64,000 nt of DNA. Source: Progne subis subis (lineage: Eukaryota; Chordata; Aves; Passeriformes; Hirundinidae). This document shows, in pieces, positions 1-10,314 of the stretch (positions within the stretch are counted from its first letter, which is position 1; each line of letters opens with the position of its first letter). The notes below the pieces were generated by a model. It saw only the letters and a list, made by a program, of their open reading frames with translations. It was not told where the DNA came from and ran no database searches. The stretch covers positions 176,160 through 240,159 of the forward strand of contig JAKJHU010000307.1 in NCBI GenBank assembly GCA_022316685.1, given 5' to 3'. The translations under genes and the position numbers were made by a program.

Positions 1-2
1 AC

Positions 3-683
3 AGCCCCATTTGGCCTGTGCGCAAATCTGAAGGAGAATGGAGATTGACTGTGGACTACCGTGCATTGAATGAGGTGACACCACCACTGAGTGCTGCTGT
101 GCCAGACATGTTGGAGCTCCAGTATGAGCTGGAGTCCAAGGCAGCAAAATGGTATGCCACAGTTGATATTGCCAATGCATTTTTCTCCATTCCTTTGGCA
201 GCAGAATGCAGGCCTCAGTTTGCCTTCACATGGAGGGGTGCAGTACACCTGGAACCGACTGCCCCAGGGGTGGAAGCACAGTCCACCATCTGCCATGGAC
301 TGATCCAAGCTGCACTGGAAAAGGGTGAGGCTCCGGAGCACCTACAGTATATCGATGACATCATTGTGTGGGGGAACACGGCAATGGAAGTGTTTGAGAA
401 AGGAGAGAAGATCATCCAAATTCTCCTGAAAGCTGGTTTTGCCATCAAGCAGAGCAAGGTCAAGGGACCTGCCCGAGAGATCCAGTTCCTGGGAGTAAAG
501 TGGCAAGATGGACGGCGGCAGATTCCTACTGATGTCATCAACAAGATCACAGCGATGTCTCCACCAACCAATAAGAAGGAGACACAAGCTTTCCTAGGTG
601 CTATAGGTTTCTGGAGGATGCATATTCCCGAGTATAGTCAGATTGTGAGTCCTCTTTACCTGGTCCACTCGAAAAAAGAATGA
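3..683 (+). pseudogene. ERV reverse transcriptase fragment (fingers/palm)
   Basis: The frame is open from the window edge to a stop at 681-683. It carries RT landmarks in order: VDYRALN, the first catalytic Asp in VDIANAFFS, and the YIDDI active-site box near 350. The downstream TKKETQAFLG-like connection region (here TNKKETQAFLG) is followed by loss of frame around 665, where a run of A residues differs from the copy at 47730. The reaction would be RNA-templated DNA synthesis for retrotransposition. Upstream gag and protease lie outside the window, and the fragment cannot be active alone. Confidence 0.88.
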
Positions 684-1204
684 TTTCCACTGGAGCCCTG
701 AGCAGCAACAAGCCTTTGCCCAGATCAAGGAGGAGATCGCTCATGCAGTGGCCCTTGGCCCATTGAGGACAGGACCAGATGTGAAGAACGTGCTCTACTC
801 AGCAGCCGGGAACAATGGCCTGTCCTGGAGCCTTTGGCAGAAGGTGCCTGGGGAGACTTGGGGCCGGCCACTGGATTCTGGAGCGAAGCTACAGAGGGTC
901 TGAAGCCAACTACACTCCACAGAGAAGGAAATCTTAGCAGCCTATGAAGGAGTTCAAGCTGCCTTGGAGGTGACTGTACAGAGGCGCAACTCCTCCTGGC
1001 ACCCCGACTGCCTGTGCTGGGTGGATGTTCAAAGGGGAGGTTCCCTCCACCCATCATGCCACTGATGCCACATGGAGCAAGTGGATTGCTCTTATTACGC
1101 AGCACGGCCCGTATGGGTAAACTGAATCGCCCTGGGATTTTGGAAATAATTACCAATTGGCCTGAGCGTGAAAATTTGGCCTCACAGATGAAGAACAAGA
1201 GCAA
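684..1204 (+). pseudogene. ERV RT thumb/connection remnant, frameshifted
   Basis: No single frame stays open here, but the DNA aligns by eye with 47745-48272 of the second copy, where the same stretch codes for the RT thumb and connection. Small losses of G residues around 870-885 and other indels explain the broken frame. It joins the RT fragment to the RNase H-integrase frame that starts at 1205. Confidence 0.75.
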
Positions 1205-2588
1205 GTGACACGGGCTGAAGAGGCTCCACCATACAACCAATTGCCAGCAGAAGAGACGCATTATGCCCTTTTCACGGACGGTTTCTGTCGTATTGTAGGG
1301 ATGAACCGAAAGTGGAAAGCAGCCGTTTGGAGTCCCACACGACAAGTTGCTGAGGCCACTGAAGGAGAGGGTGGATCAAGTCAACTTGCAGAACTCAAGG
1401 CTGTTCAATTGGCCTTGGATATTGCTGAAAGAGAGGGGTGGCCGAGGCTCTACCTCTATACTGATTCGTGGATGGTAGCCAATGCTCTGTGGGGATGGCT
1501 GAAGAGGTGGAAAGAGGCTAATTGGCAGCGTGGAGGGAAACCAATTTGGGCTGCTGAGGAGTGGAAAGACATTGCTACCAGGGTAGGGAGACTACCTGTG
1601 AAAGTCCGCCACGTAGATGCCCACATCCCCAAGAGTAGAGCTAATGAAGAGCATCGAAACAACGAGCAGGTAGATCGGGCAGCAAAAATAGAAGTGTCAA
1701 AGATAGACTTAGATTGGGAACACAAGGGAGAGTTGTTCCTAGCTCGATGGGCCCATGATGCCTCAGGCCATCAGGGCAGAGATGCCACCTATAAGTGGGC
1801 ACGAGACCGAGGGGTGGATCTAACCATGGACAGTATTTCTCAGGTTATCCATGACTGTGAGACGTGTGCTGCCATCAAACAGGCCAAGCGGGTGAAGCCC
1901 CTATGGTATGGCGGGCGATGGTCCAAGTATAAGTACGGGGAAGCCTGGCAGATTGACTACATCACCCTTCCCCAAACCCGCCAAGGCAAGCGCTACGTGC
2001 TCACAATGGTGGAAGCCACCACGGGGTGGCTGGAGACCTACCCTGTGCCTCACGCTACTGCCCGGAACACCATCCTGGGCCTAGAGAAGCAAGTCCTGTG
2101 GAGACATGGTACCCCTGAGAGGATTGAGTCAGACAACGGGACTCATTTCAAGAACAGCCTTATTAACACCTGGGCTAGGGAACATGGCATTGAGTGGGTG
2201 TACCATATTCCCTACCATGCACCTGCTGCAGGCAAAGTGGAGAGGCACAATGCATTGTTAAAAACCCAATTGAAAGCATTGGGGGGGGATCTTTCAAGAA
2301 TTGGGAGCAGCATTAGCAAAGGCCACCTGGTTGGTCAACACCCGAGGCTCCACCAACCGAGCAGGACCCGCCCAGGCTGAGCCTCTGCATACAACAGATG
2401 GAGATAAAGTCCCAGTGGTGCATGTCAGAGGTCTGTTAGGGAAGACAGTGTGGATCAGGTCTGCCTCAAGTACAGACAAACCCATTCGTGGGGTTGTCTT
2501 TGCTCAGGGACCAGGTTGCACATGGTGGATAATGCAGAAAGATGGAACAACTCGATGTGTACCTCAGGGAGATCTGATTGTTGGGTGA
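1205..2588 (+). pseudogene. ERV RNase H and integrase, one frameshift near the C-terminus
   Basis: One frame runs from 1205 to 2380 and the adjacent frame from 2301 to 2588. RNase H residues are visible as ALFTDG, ELKAVQLAL, YTDSWMVANAL and DAHIPKSRANEEH. The integrase zinc region shows HDASGH and CETCAAIK (HHCC). The catalytic core shows WQIDYITLP, then SDNGTHF with the second Asp intact, then GKVERHN with the Glu. The C-terminal beta domain ends QGDLIVG at 2588. Compared with the second copy, one base is missing near 2312, which shifts the last ~90 residues. Integrase would insert retroviral cDNA into the chromosome; this copy is broken. Confidence 0.88.
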
Positions 2589-2910
2589 GAATAATTTGTA
2601 AACATCACTGTTTGCTGAATGCTATTGCCATTGTCTGTACATTAAACCATGCAGAATGAAATAGAAGGAAATGTGTAAGTGAGAGGGTATGTGTTAAGTG
2701 TTGAAGGTATGAGCAAGTGTTGAAGGTATGAGTAAGTGAGAGAGGAATCCTGCTGCCCTGCAGCCTGGGGCCTGGATTCAGTGACTCAGTGTGGAACATG
2801 ACAGGAGCATGACAGGTATTGCTTGTATTGTTTTTTTTTGTGGGGAGAATGGATGGAAGTTTTATGTGGAATATACATTGGTTCTGTCTGTAAGTCAACG
2901 ATATGAGGAT
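2589..2910 (+). other. ERV 3' untranslated tail between integrase and PPT
   Basis: About 320 bp without an open frame. It includes two near-repeats of a short GTGTTGAAGGTATGAG motif near 2697-2731. No env, dUTPase or accessory gene was recognised. Confidence 0.55.
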
Positions 2911-2923
2911 AAGGGGTGGAAGA
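2911..2923 (+). promoter_or_regulatory. Polypurine tract (plus-strand primer site)
   Basis: AAGGGGTGGAAGA lies directly before the LTR start TGTCTTAAGG. The second provirus has nearly the same tract (AAGGGGTGGAA) directly before its 3' LTR at 49812, which supports the assignment. Confidence 0.8.
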
Positions 2924-3578
2924 TGTCTTAAGGTGACTGTGTATCCCCAATCGTCTGTTGGGTGCAGTGGGGGGGCAAGCGCGGTTTTTTTTCCCCCAGG
3001 AAAACTCTGCTCCTCGGAGTGACCTTGAAGCGGGGGAACTGGAACTCGGCAAGACTGAAGAAGCTCTGTTGTTTTTTTTCCCCAGCAGTTAGTTAGTTTA
3101 GTGCTAGCGTAGTTAGACGCTGTAGAATAGCTGAAGCTTTTTTTTTGCTTTTTTTTCTTTTTCTTTTTTCCTTTTTTTCCTTTTTTTCCTTTTTTTCTTT
3201 TTTTGCCCTCTCCTCAGAACTGTTCCAACATCTCCGGACTGAGGACCTGGGGAAGCACCGGGGGCCTCCACAGGGGACCCACCCCACCGAGACCACCAAG
3301 ACCAGCCCTGCACATCTCCTTTTCTCCCAACGCCAGTGGAGACAGAGCGGCAGAGCACAGTGACAATCTTCAAGAGGAGACTTTCTTTAAGTTTGTTTAT
3401 CCCTCCGTAAGCGGCACGAAGCTCTTGTCATCAGGTATTGTGCTGGGAGTGCTTTGCCTGTTTAATAAAACAGGTTTTTCCACTTTTCTCTGAGGAAGTC
3501 TTTTCCTGAACTGGTTGGGGAAGGGGAGGGGGGGTCCTGTGGGAGTGTTTCTCCCAAAATCTGCCTGAAACCGGAACA
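2924..3578 (+). repeat. ERVL-like LTR (first of a tandem pair)
   Basis: Begins TGTCTTAAGG after the polypurine tract and ends GGAACA (TG...CA). It holds a long T-rich tract at 3139-3204 and a polyadenylation signal AATAAA at 3464-3469. The blocks near both ends match the LTR at 49812-50473, for instance TGTATCCCCAATCGTCTGTT. Confidence 0.8.
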
Positions 3579-3587
3579 GGGGTGGAA

Positions 3588-4629
3588 TGTCCTGGGGTGA
3601 CTGTGTATCCCCAATCGTCTGTTGGGTGCAAAGTGGGGCGGAAGCGCCGTTTGTTTTTTCCCCAGGAAAACTCTGCTCATTGGAGTGACCTTGAAGTGAG
3701 GGAGTTGGAACGCTGCAAGACTGAAGAAGCTCTGTTGTTTTTTTTCCCCAGCAGTTAGTTAGTTTAGTGCTAGCATAGTTAGACGCTGTAGAATAGCTGA
3801 AGCTTTTTGCCTTTTTTTTTCCTTTTTTTTCCCTTTTTTTCCTTTCTTTTTTCTTTTTGCCCTCTCCTCGGAACTGTTCCAACCTCTCCAGACTAAGGAT
3901 CTGGGGGAAGCACCAGGGGCCTCCACAGGGGACCACACCCACCAAGACCAGCCCTGCACATCTCCTTTTCCCCCAACGCCAGCGGAGACGGAGCGGTGGA
4001 GCACACTGACGATCTTCAAGAGGAGAGACTTTCTTTAAGTTTGTTTATCCCTCCGTAAGCGGCACGAAGCTCTTGTCATCGGGTATTGTGCTGGGAGTGC
4101 TTTGCCTGTTAATAAACAAGTTTTTTCCACTTCTCTCTGAGGAAGTCTGTAACCGAGACACGCAAAGCAGTTACACGGAGAGAGAGGTTTTTTCCCAGGG
4201 CAGAGGTTCCTCTGTCCAGCTCAAGCTGAGACAGGGTGGAGAGAGAGCCTCTTTGTTACTTCTTACTTTTTATACATTTGTGGGTCTGGCCAAAGATTGG
4301 CTTTTTGGAGTTTTTCACCTTTCAGCCAAGTGGCTGGACCAACTGTCAGTTACAATTGTTTTCAGCTTAGAAATATGCAAACAAAGGACAGAGAATGAAA
4401 AACAAAGGATTTGTTTATGTTACATCTGTGGGAAAAAGGTAGAAAACTGCTTTTAATATTGTACAGTAACTAAAAAAGATCTGACTCCGTTTTATGAAAA
4501 TTCAAAAGGCTAATAAAAAAACTCAGAAAAAACAGGGTAACAGAAATCTTTTCCTGAACCAGATGGAGGAGGGGAGGGGAGCCCCTTGGGAGGGGTTTCT
4601 CCCAAAATCTGCCTGAAACCACCACAACA
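3588..4629 (+). repeat. ERVL-like LTR (second of the pair), split by a solo LTR
   Basis: Starts TGTCCTGGGG nine bases after the first LTR ends and follows the same sequence through the T-rich tract (about 3806-3858) and AATAAA (about 4111) to GAGGAAGTC at 4147. It resumes at about 4549 with TTTTCCTGAACCAG and ends ACAACA at 4629. The 395-bp interruption is a separate element. The intervening GGGGTGGAA (3579-3587) is a copy of the end of the polypurine tract. Confidence 0.78.
4148..4542 (+). mobile_element. Solo LTR, ~390-bp class II-like family, nested
   Basis: TGTAACCGAG...GGGTAACA, flanked by GAAGTC (4142-4147) and GAAATC (4543-4548), a six-base duplication with one mismatch. Removing it restores the sequence seen in the neighbouring LTR at 3489-3505. 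Three other copies lie at 4884-5270 (inverted), 24937-25341 and 43394-43766. A six-base TSD is usual for class II (alpha/beta-like) ERVs. Confidence 0.9.
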
Positions 4630-4883
4630 TCCTCAGGCAGGACTGGAGAAGCTCGGATGGTGGGATGCTGCAAACTCTTCTCCTCACTCTTTCAGCCCTG
4701 CTCATCCCTGGTGCCCCTCGCTGCCCCACAAAGCTCCCACAGAGAGGCAAATCCGGAGGAGGGAGGCACCAGCGCGGAGGCTCTGCAATTTCTGCCAAAG
4801 GAGCTTCAAGCCCCAAAGCAAGGAATACGTAAATGCTGCTTGGTGCTGGCCACAGGGAGGCAGGGACGAGGAATGAAGTGATC
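4630..4883. other. Unrecognised sequence between two LTRs
   Basis: About 250 bp, moderately GC-rich, with no recognised repeat or gene. Confidence 0.4.
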
Positions 4884-5270
4884 TGTTACCCTGGTTTTTC
4901 TGAGTTTTTAAAAGCCTTTTGAATTTCATAAATGGAGTCAGATCTTTTTAGTTACTGTACAATATTATGAGCAGTTTCTATCTTTTCCCACAGATGTAAC
5001 ATAAACAAATCCTTTGTTTTTCATTCTCTGTCTTTTGTTTGCATATTTCTAACCTGAAAACAATTGTAACTGACAGTTGGTTTAGCCACTTGGCTGAAAG
5101 GTGAAAAACCCCAGAAGCCAATCTTCTGCTAGACCCACAAATGTATAAAATGTAAGAAATAAAACAAAGGGGCTCTCTCTCCGCCTGTCTCGGCTTGAGC
5201 CAGATTGGAGGAACCTCTGCTCTGTGAAACCTCTTGTCTGCGTGTGGCTGCTTTGTGTGTCTCAGTGACA
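4884..5270 (-). mobile_element. Solo LTR, ~390-bp family, inverted copy
   Basis: Reads TGTTACCC to TCAGTGACA on the plus strand, the reverse complement of the family. It is flanked by GTGATC (4878-4883) and GTGACC (5271-5276), a six-base duplication with one mismatch. Confidence 0.9.
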
Positions 5271-5842
5271 GTGACCCTCAGTGTAGAAATCGCTCCTCTG
5301 CTGTGGACTCCAGGACGGTGTGGATGAATGCAGGAGAGAGATTTCTGAAGTTGGGTTTTAGAAGATGAGGTTTATTGTAAAGGATGGGGAGGCCTTGCTT
5401 TGAGCTGCCAGGCTGCAGCTCGTGGCAAGGCCTAGGAAGTGGGGGGAGGGAGAGGTAGGGAGAGGAAATTCCAAGAGAGGAAAGTCCCCCGGGGATGGGT
5501 GCCAGGCAAAGAGGACATCCAGCCCCCTTGGGACCCCTTATCAGGGGGCTTCAAGGTGGGCTGGGAAAGGACTTGTGCCAATGGGGTTACAGATACCTGA
5601 TACTTCAGGGGAGGGTTACAGGTGTGGGATGAACCATACAGTGGGGGTGAAACAGAACATTCCATTTGACCTGGGTCTGGCTGCAGGTGACCTCCAGCTA
5701 GTCACATAACTGTTTTCCCAGATATCCAGTAACTCTCAAACATCAAAACTTGCTTTCAATTCTATCTCACTTACAGGTTTCTCATTCACAGAGTCTAAGC
5801 AGTCATATTTATAGGGCTTTCTGGCTTCATCCACCCCAACAT
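5271..5842. other. Unrecognised 570-bp stretch
   Basis: Purine-rich around 5430-5490. Short open frames exist on both strands but resemble no known product. Nothing further was identified. Confidence 0.3.
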
Positions 5843-5922
5843 TGCAGAAAGAAATAGTTACCTTGTAACAAGGAATGTGAATGAAGCCCTTTCCAGAAAT
5901 CAGCAAATTTAGCAGAGCAAGT

Positions 5923-6837
5923 TGTATTGGTTTGGCACAGCCTGGATTTTGGCAGCAGGGGCACCAGGGTATCCATGGGAGATGCAGAGATCCACTCTCA
6001 GCCCCTGGGGATCCATGGGGATGCAGAAATCCACTCTCAGCCCATGAGGATCCATGGGGATGCAGAGATCCACTCTCAGCCCCTGGGGATCCATGGGGAT
6101 GCAGAGATCCACTCTCAGCCCATGGGGATCCATGGGGATGCAGAGATCCACTCTCAGCCCGTGGGGATCCATGGGGATGCAGAGATCCACCCACAGCCCC
6201 TGGGGAGGTGCCCATCCCAGAGCGGGTGGATGCCGGGATGAGGCTGTGATCCAGTGGGAGACCCGGTGGAGAGAGGGGGCCCTGCTTCCAGGCTGGAGCA
6301 GCCTGTCCTTGGAGGACTGCACCCCGTGGGAGGAGAGCCCCATGCTGCAGCAGTTTGGGAGGACTGTGTGCCCGTGGGAGGGACTCACGTTGCAGCAGGT
6401 GTGGTAGGGCTGCTGCTCGTGAGAGTGGACCCACGCTGGGGCAGTTCATGGACAACTGTATCCAGTGGGAGGGACTCCATGGCCACATGGGAGAAGGGCT
6501 CCTCTCCCAGAGCACCAGAAGAAAATCTCTAGATGAAATGAGAAAACTCCCATGCCCTGTCTCTCTGTGCTGTCGTGGGAAGAAGGGAGGGGCTGGGTGG
6601 AAAAAAGGTGTTTTAAGGGTTTATTTTACCTCTCATTATGTTCCTCTGATTCTGTTAGTATTAAAATTCACTTTGCAACTTGAGCCTTTTTTGAATTTGA
6701 AGTATTTCTCCTGGTCCTTATGTCACTCATGAAGTGTTTGTTAATATTTTTTTCCTTCTCTGCCCAGCTGTGGCCGTGGAGGGTGAGTGAAGGACTCTTG
6801 TGGGTGCCTGGCAGTGGGCCAGTGTCCAACCATGACA
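5923..6837 (-). mobile_element. ~0.9-kb solo LTR of the TGTC(A/G)TGG family, copy in arm A
   Basis: On the minus strand it starts TGTCATGGTTGGACACTGG and ends CCAATACA. It matches the copies at 29322-30247 and 59824-60639, and more distantly 17005-18260. The start motif and the internal GAACTGCCCCAGCGTGG-type repeats resemble a common avian ERV LTR family. Strand is given by the TGTC-leading orientation; transcriptional polarity was not established. Confidence 0.75.
5967..6206 (+). repeat. 39-bp minisatellite, about six units
   Basis: Unit of about 39 bp built around GGGATCCATGGGGATGCAGA followed by GATCCACTCTCAGCCCCTG. The unit length is a multiple of three, so several frames stay open on both strands; this is not evidence of coding. 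The same array is present in the LTR copies at 29985-30200 and, shorter, at 60475-60595. Confidence 0.85.
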
Positions 6838-7333
6838 CAAGGTAACTGCAAACAGCTGACCCCTGGCTATTTGAGCAGACAATCTTATAGAGCATTTGCA
6901 GGAAGCAGGGGCAATAAGTTCAAGCCCCAGGAAGTTTTCTGTGCCTTCATCAAAACAACCACCAGGAGGGTGACGAGCACAGACCACGCTTATACTACAA
7001 GGGCTTACCTAAACATGTGATTAGAAAATATGTACAATATGAAGGTTGGAAAGTATTATGTGAACATTAAAAAAAACAACCAAAAAAAAAGTATAAAAGC
7101 TAGTACTGTGTGAAGGACACACAAATGAGTTTGTGGTGGAGCTATCCCCCTCACTCCTGATGTCGAATAAACAGATACCTGCTCTAAAAGCCTTATAGTA
7201 TGGGTTACTGTTTTCTTGCCAATTTTTCCTGGGGTTTTTCTGCCCACCTCATTGCCTGCAAAGTTGGACATACCGGCAGGAATTCCCAGTTGTTGGGAGA
7301 GGCTCTCTAATCCCTGGCTATGAAAGCTTCCCA
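6838..7333 (+). other. Probable class I ERV LTR fragment with TATA and poly(A) signals
   Basis: Contains a TATA-like AGTATAAAAGC near 7090 and AATAAA near 7167, followed by ACAGATACCTGCTCTAAAAG. The order resembles the LTR-like stretch ending near 51113, which has AATAAAACATACCTGCTTTA. Mirrored copies are at 28800-29321 and 59330-59823. LTR ends could not be fixed. Confidence 0.45.
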
Positions 7334-7544
7334 CTGCTGATGGATGAATGTGGGTGATGGCAACATCGTAACTGGTGATGGATCTTTCTAGATCACTGCA
7401 GGCAATCTTTGATAGTGATGATTGGGTGAATTGCTGAGCTTCTCCTTTTGTGATTCTTTGCAGTTCTGCATTATGTAAATTACATTATTCCTTAGGTTTG
7501 TGTCAGTTTTGCGTGCTGACCCTGCTCACCTGCGGAATGGACAC

Positions 7545-7715
7545 AGCAGGCCCCAGAGAACCAAAGGTGCCTTGTGACACTGCGGGGCCTGGTGTGACCA
7601 GGGGGACCATAGTGACACTGTGGGGCACATGGAACCAAGGGACCAGTGTGACACTGTGGAGACTCATGGAACCAAGGAGATCATTCTGACAATGCAGAGA
7701 CTCTCATAATCAAGG
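7545..7715 (+). repeat. ~37-bp degenerate repeat array (block 1)
   Basis: Repeats of a unit close to GACACTGCGGGGCCTGGTG plus GACCAAGGGACCATTGT. The same family forms blocks at 12590, 14262, 16580, 18262, 21715, 30700, 44995 and 61815. Confidence 0.7.
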
Positions 7716-8640
7716 GTCCATGGTTATCCTCTCCCTGCCCCAGCCCTGCAGAGCAGCCCAGACCTGTCTGGCCCTGCAGCAGGAACTGGAGGCACTGGAG
7801 GTCAGGGACAGCCACTCTGTGTCTGGAATGCTCAGGACATGCTCAGCTCAGGCAGCTCGTGCAGCCCCGGGGCCAGCCCCGCTGCCCAGCACAGCAGCAC
7901 AGAATTGGCCCCGGGGCTCCTCAGGCAGCTCCTGCTGCCCCAGGGACAGGGCAGCCTCTTGCCAGGGCTCCTCTGCACAGCCACGGGCTCCTGCTCTGCT
8001 CCTGGCACATGCCAGCTGCCCACAGAGCCTTTGCCAGGGGAACACGTCTGTGCTGGCCTGAGCAGCCATTGCTGCAGCCCCTGCCCTGCTGCCCACAGCC
8101 CCGAGCTGGGGCTGCTGCTCTGCAGAGCACGGGGGCTGTGCTGCCTGGGGCCCTGGGCTGCCTCTGCTGGGCTCTGCTGCTCAGGCTGGGAGACAGAGGC
8201 AGCTGATGCTGCTCCCTGCACTGACCCCCTCCCACACAGGCTCTGCTGGGGCCATGGAGGCTGCTCAGAGGTGCCTGCCTTGTTCCAGGGCTGCCCCATG
8301 GCCTTGGGGCTGCCCTGCATCCTCCTGGGGAAGTTCCCTGAGGGTCAGAGCAGCCCGTGCCCAGACTCCTTTCCCTGTGCCTGCTGTGTCCCCTGGGGCT
8401 GCAGAGCTCTCCTGGCTCACAGCACACATTCAGTCCTTGATCCCGGGGTGAGCCCACCCTGGCCAGGCCTGTGCCCAGGGAGCTCCACTCCCTGCTGATC
8501 CCTGGCACACACTGTCCCTGCAGGTGCCCTGTGTTCTCCTGGCAGCTCCCAAGGCCCTCCAGACAAACCTTCCCCTGCCATCAGCCCTGGCACCAGCTGC
8601 AGAGCCCCAGCCAGGTTCAGCACAGACCATTCCCCATCTG
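7716..8640 (+). other. GC-rich duplicated segment without recognised gene
   Basis: Long open frames on both strands come from high GC and stop-poor composition (Ser/Gln/Pro/Ala-rich conceptual products). The DNA is nearly identical, inverted, to 27835-28760. No domain, splice pattern or homologue was recognised. Confidence 0.5.
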
Positions 8641-9380
8641 ATGGGCCCTGGCCACCAACAAGCAGAACCTGAGCCAGCCCTGAGTGCCCTGAAGGCCACA
8701 CTGGGACCCTGATCTCACCCCACTGAGCCCTGGGAGAACAAGGAACACAAGGAGCCTCTTCAGAGTCTGTTCCTTGGGCCTGTTCCTGAGAGGGACTGTG
8801 CAGGGAGAGCAAAGCCTTCCTGCCCTGCCCTCAGGAGATCCCTTTGCTGCTGCAGCTGCTGTGCTGGAGCCCAGCTGTGTCCCAGCAGTGCCCATGGCCT
8901 GTCCCTGCCTGTGGGCACAGCACGGACATGCAGCAGCACAGTGACCAAGCTGCCAGAGCACTCGGGCCTGACAGCCACAGCAGGGCTGGGAAGGAGAGGC
9001 TGGAGCTGGGAAGAGCAGATGTGGGAAGAGCCAGGGCCATTGTCCCTGGCTGTGCTGCTGTGCTGGGAGTCTCTTCCCTCCACCTCTGCTCACAGGCACT
9101 GCCCCTGCAGAGACAGAGAAGGGCTGAGGAACATCTTGGACACACAGGGCAGGGCAGTGATTTGTTTTTATTTTAATGTAGCAGGAACATTAAAATGTTT
9201 TGTGCTTCAAACGAAAGGTACAAATTTATGCAGAAATGCTAAGAGAAATAATACAGTAGGTTATAAAAAATAATACAACAGAAGAATAAAAACAGTACCA
9301 ATGACAAAATAGACAAATAGGAAAAGAAAGGTTGAGGTTGTAAAGAAGTACATTCTGAATGCTCTGCAGCAGGACATACT
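8641..9380. other. GC-rich stretch downstream of the receptor pseudogene
   Basis: 8641-9140 is GC-rich and resembles no known product; 9150-9370 is AT-rich and forms the 3' flank of the receptor. Nothing else was identified. Confidence 0.35.
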
Positions 9381-10314
9381 TCACTTTTTCTGCAAAGATA
9401 CAGCCATCATTTTCCTCAGGGCATCCTTGAGCTCCTGGTTCCTCAGGCTGTAGATGACGGGGTTCAGGGATGGAGGCACCACCGAGTACAGAACTGACAG
9501 GGACAGATCCAGGGATGGGGAGGAGATGGAGGGGGGCTTCAGGTAGGTAACAAAGCCAGTGCTGAGGAACAGGGAGAGCACAGCCAGGTGAGGGAGGCAG
9601 GTGGAAAAGGCTTTGTGCCGTCCCTGCTCAGAGGGGATCCTCAGCACGGCCCTGAAGATCTGCACATAAGAGAAAAAAATGAACACAAAACAACCAAGAT
9701 ATAAACAGATGGAAAACAAAAGAAGCCCAAGTTCCCTGAGTTTGGAGTGTGAGCAGGAGAGCTTGAGGATGTGTGGGCACTTCACAAAAGAACTGGCCCA
9801 GGACATTGCCCTGGCACAGGGGCAGGGAAAATGTACTGGCCGTGTGCATGAGAGCATTGAGAAAGGCACTGGTCCAGGCAGCTGCTGCCATGTGGGCACA
9901 AGCTCTGCTGCCCAGGAGGGTCCCGTAGTGCAGGGGTTTGCAGATGGACACATAGCGGTCGTAGCACATGACAGTGAGCAGGGCAAGCTCTGACCCAAGG
10001 AAGAAGACAAGCAAAAATACCTGTGCAGCACAACCTGAGTATGAGATATTTCTGGTGTCCCAGAGGGAATTGTGCATGGCTTTGGGGACAGTGGTGCAGA
10101 TGGAGCCCAGGTCGGTGAGGGCCAGGTTGAGCAGGAAGAAGAACATGGGCGTGTGCAGGAGGTGGCCGCAGGCTACGGCGCTGATGATGAGGCCGTTGGC
10201 CAGGAGGGCAGCCAGGGAGATGCCCAGGAAGAGGCAGAAGTGCAGGAGCTGCAGCTGCCGCGTGTCTGCCAATGGCAGCAGGAGGAAGTGGCTGATGGAG
10301 CTGCTGTTGAACAT
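9381..10314 (-). pseudogene. Olfactory receptor pseudogene, OR14-like (avian gamma-c type)
   Basis: A single-exon seven-helix odorant receptor, which in an intact form would signal through a G protein in the olfactory neuron membrane. Starting at 10314 it shows the N-terminal NSSS glycosylation motif, the helix 2 PMFFFLLNLAL motif, the MCYDRYVSICKPLHY motif at the end of helix 3, and the FVTYLKPPS and NPVIYSLRNQELKDALRK motifs near the C-terminus, ending at 9381. The span is 934 bp, one base more than a 310-residue reading frame with stop. The frame switches around 9771-9782, just after FFCEVP, so a single extra base there disables the otherwise complete gene. The start choice follows the usual short N-terminus of the family. 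An assembly error could mimic this single indel. Confidence 0.9.

Larger units (their letters stand above)
1..4629 (+). mobile_element. ERVL-like provirus, 3' half with tandem LTRs (copy 1)
   Basis: An endogenous retrovirus truncated by the window edge. It reads RT, RNase H and integrase, then a short non-coding tail, a polypurine tract and an LTR, followed by a second LTR. The pol sequence is closely similar to the copy at 47399-49660, so both belong to one family. The integrase and RNase H style and the lack of an env reading frame between integrase and the polypurine tract suggest an ERVL-like (class III, spuma-related) element; this class call is inference from general features. Frameshifts break pol in at least two places. 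No env was seen. Confidence 0.85.
5843..8640 (+). repeat. Arm A of an inverted segmental duplication
   Basis: Reads as the reverse complement of 27835-30330 (arm B) for most of its length: the LTR with minisatellite, the 6838-7333 block and the GC-rich 7700-8640 block are in the same mirrored order. Arm A has ~340 bp at 7334-7672 that is absent at the equivalent point of arm B; that piece instead resembles the reverse complement of about 30900-31220. The two arms are about 19 kb apart. Confidence 0.8.

Noticed and set aside
5736..6515. 259-codon minus-strand frame with repeated ESGSLHPHGSP
   Set aside because: Produced by the 39-bp minisatellite, whose length is a multiple of three; it lies inside an LTR.
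6823..7270. Element with perfect terminal inverted repeats TGTCCAAC...GTTGGACA, looking like a separate LTR
   Set aside because: Its left end overlaps the first bases of the ~0.9-kb LTR (TGTCATGGTTGGACA read on the minus strand), whose start motif is family-wide. The match is best explained as coincidence, and no good target duplication was found.
7839..8498. 219-codon frame, with a 195-codon frame in the duplicate at 27975-28562
   Set aside because: Open frames on both strands of GC-rich DNA, no domain or start context, and identical DNA in the duplicate explains the conserved length.
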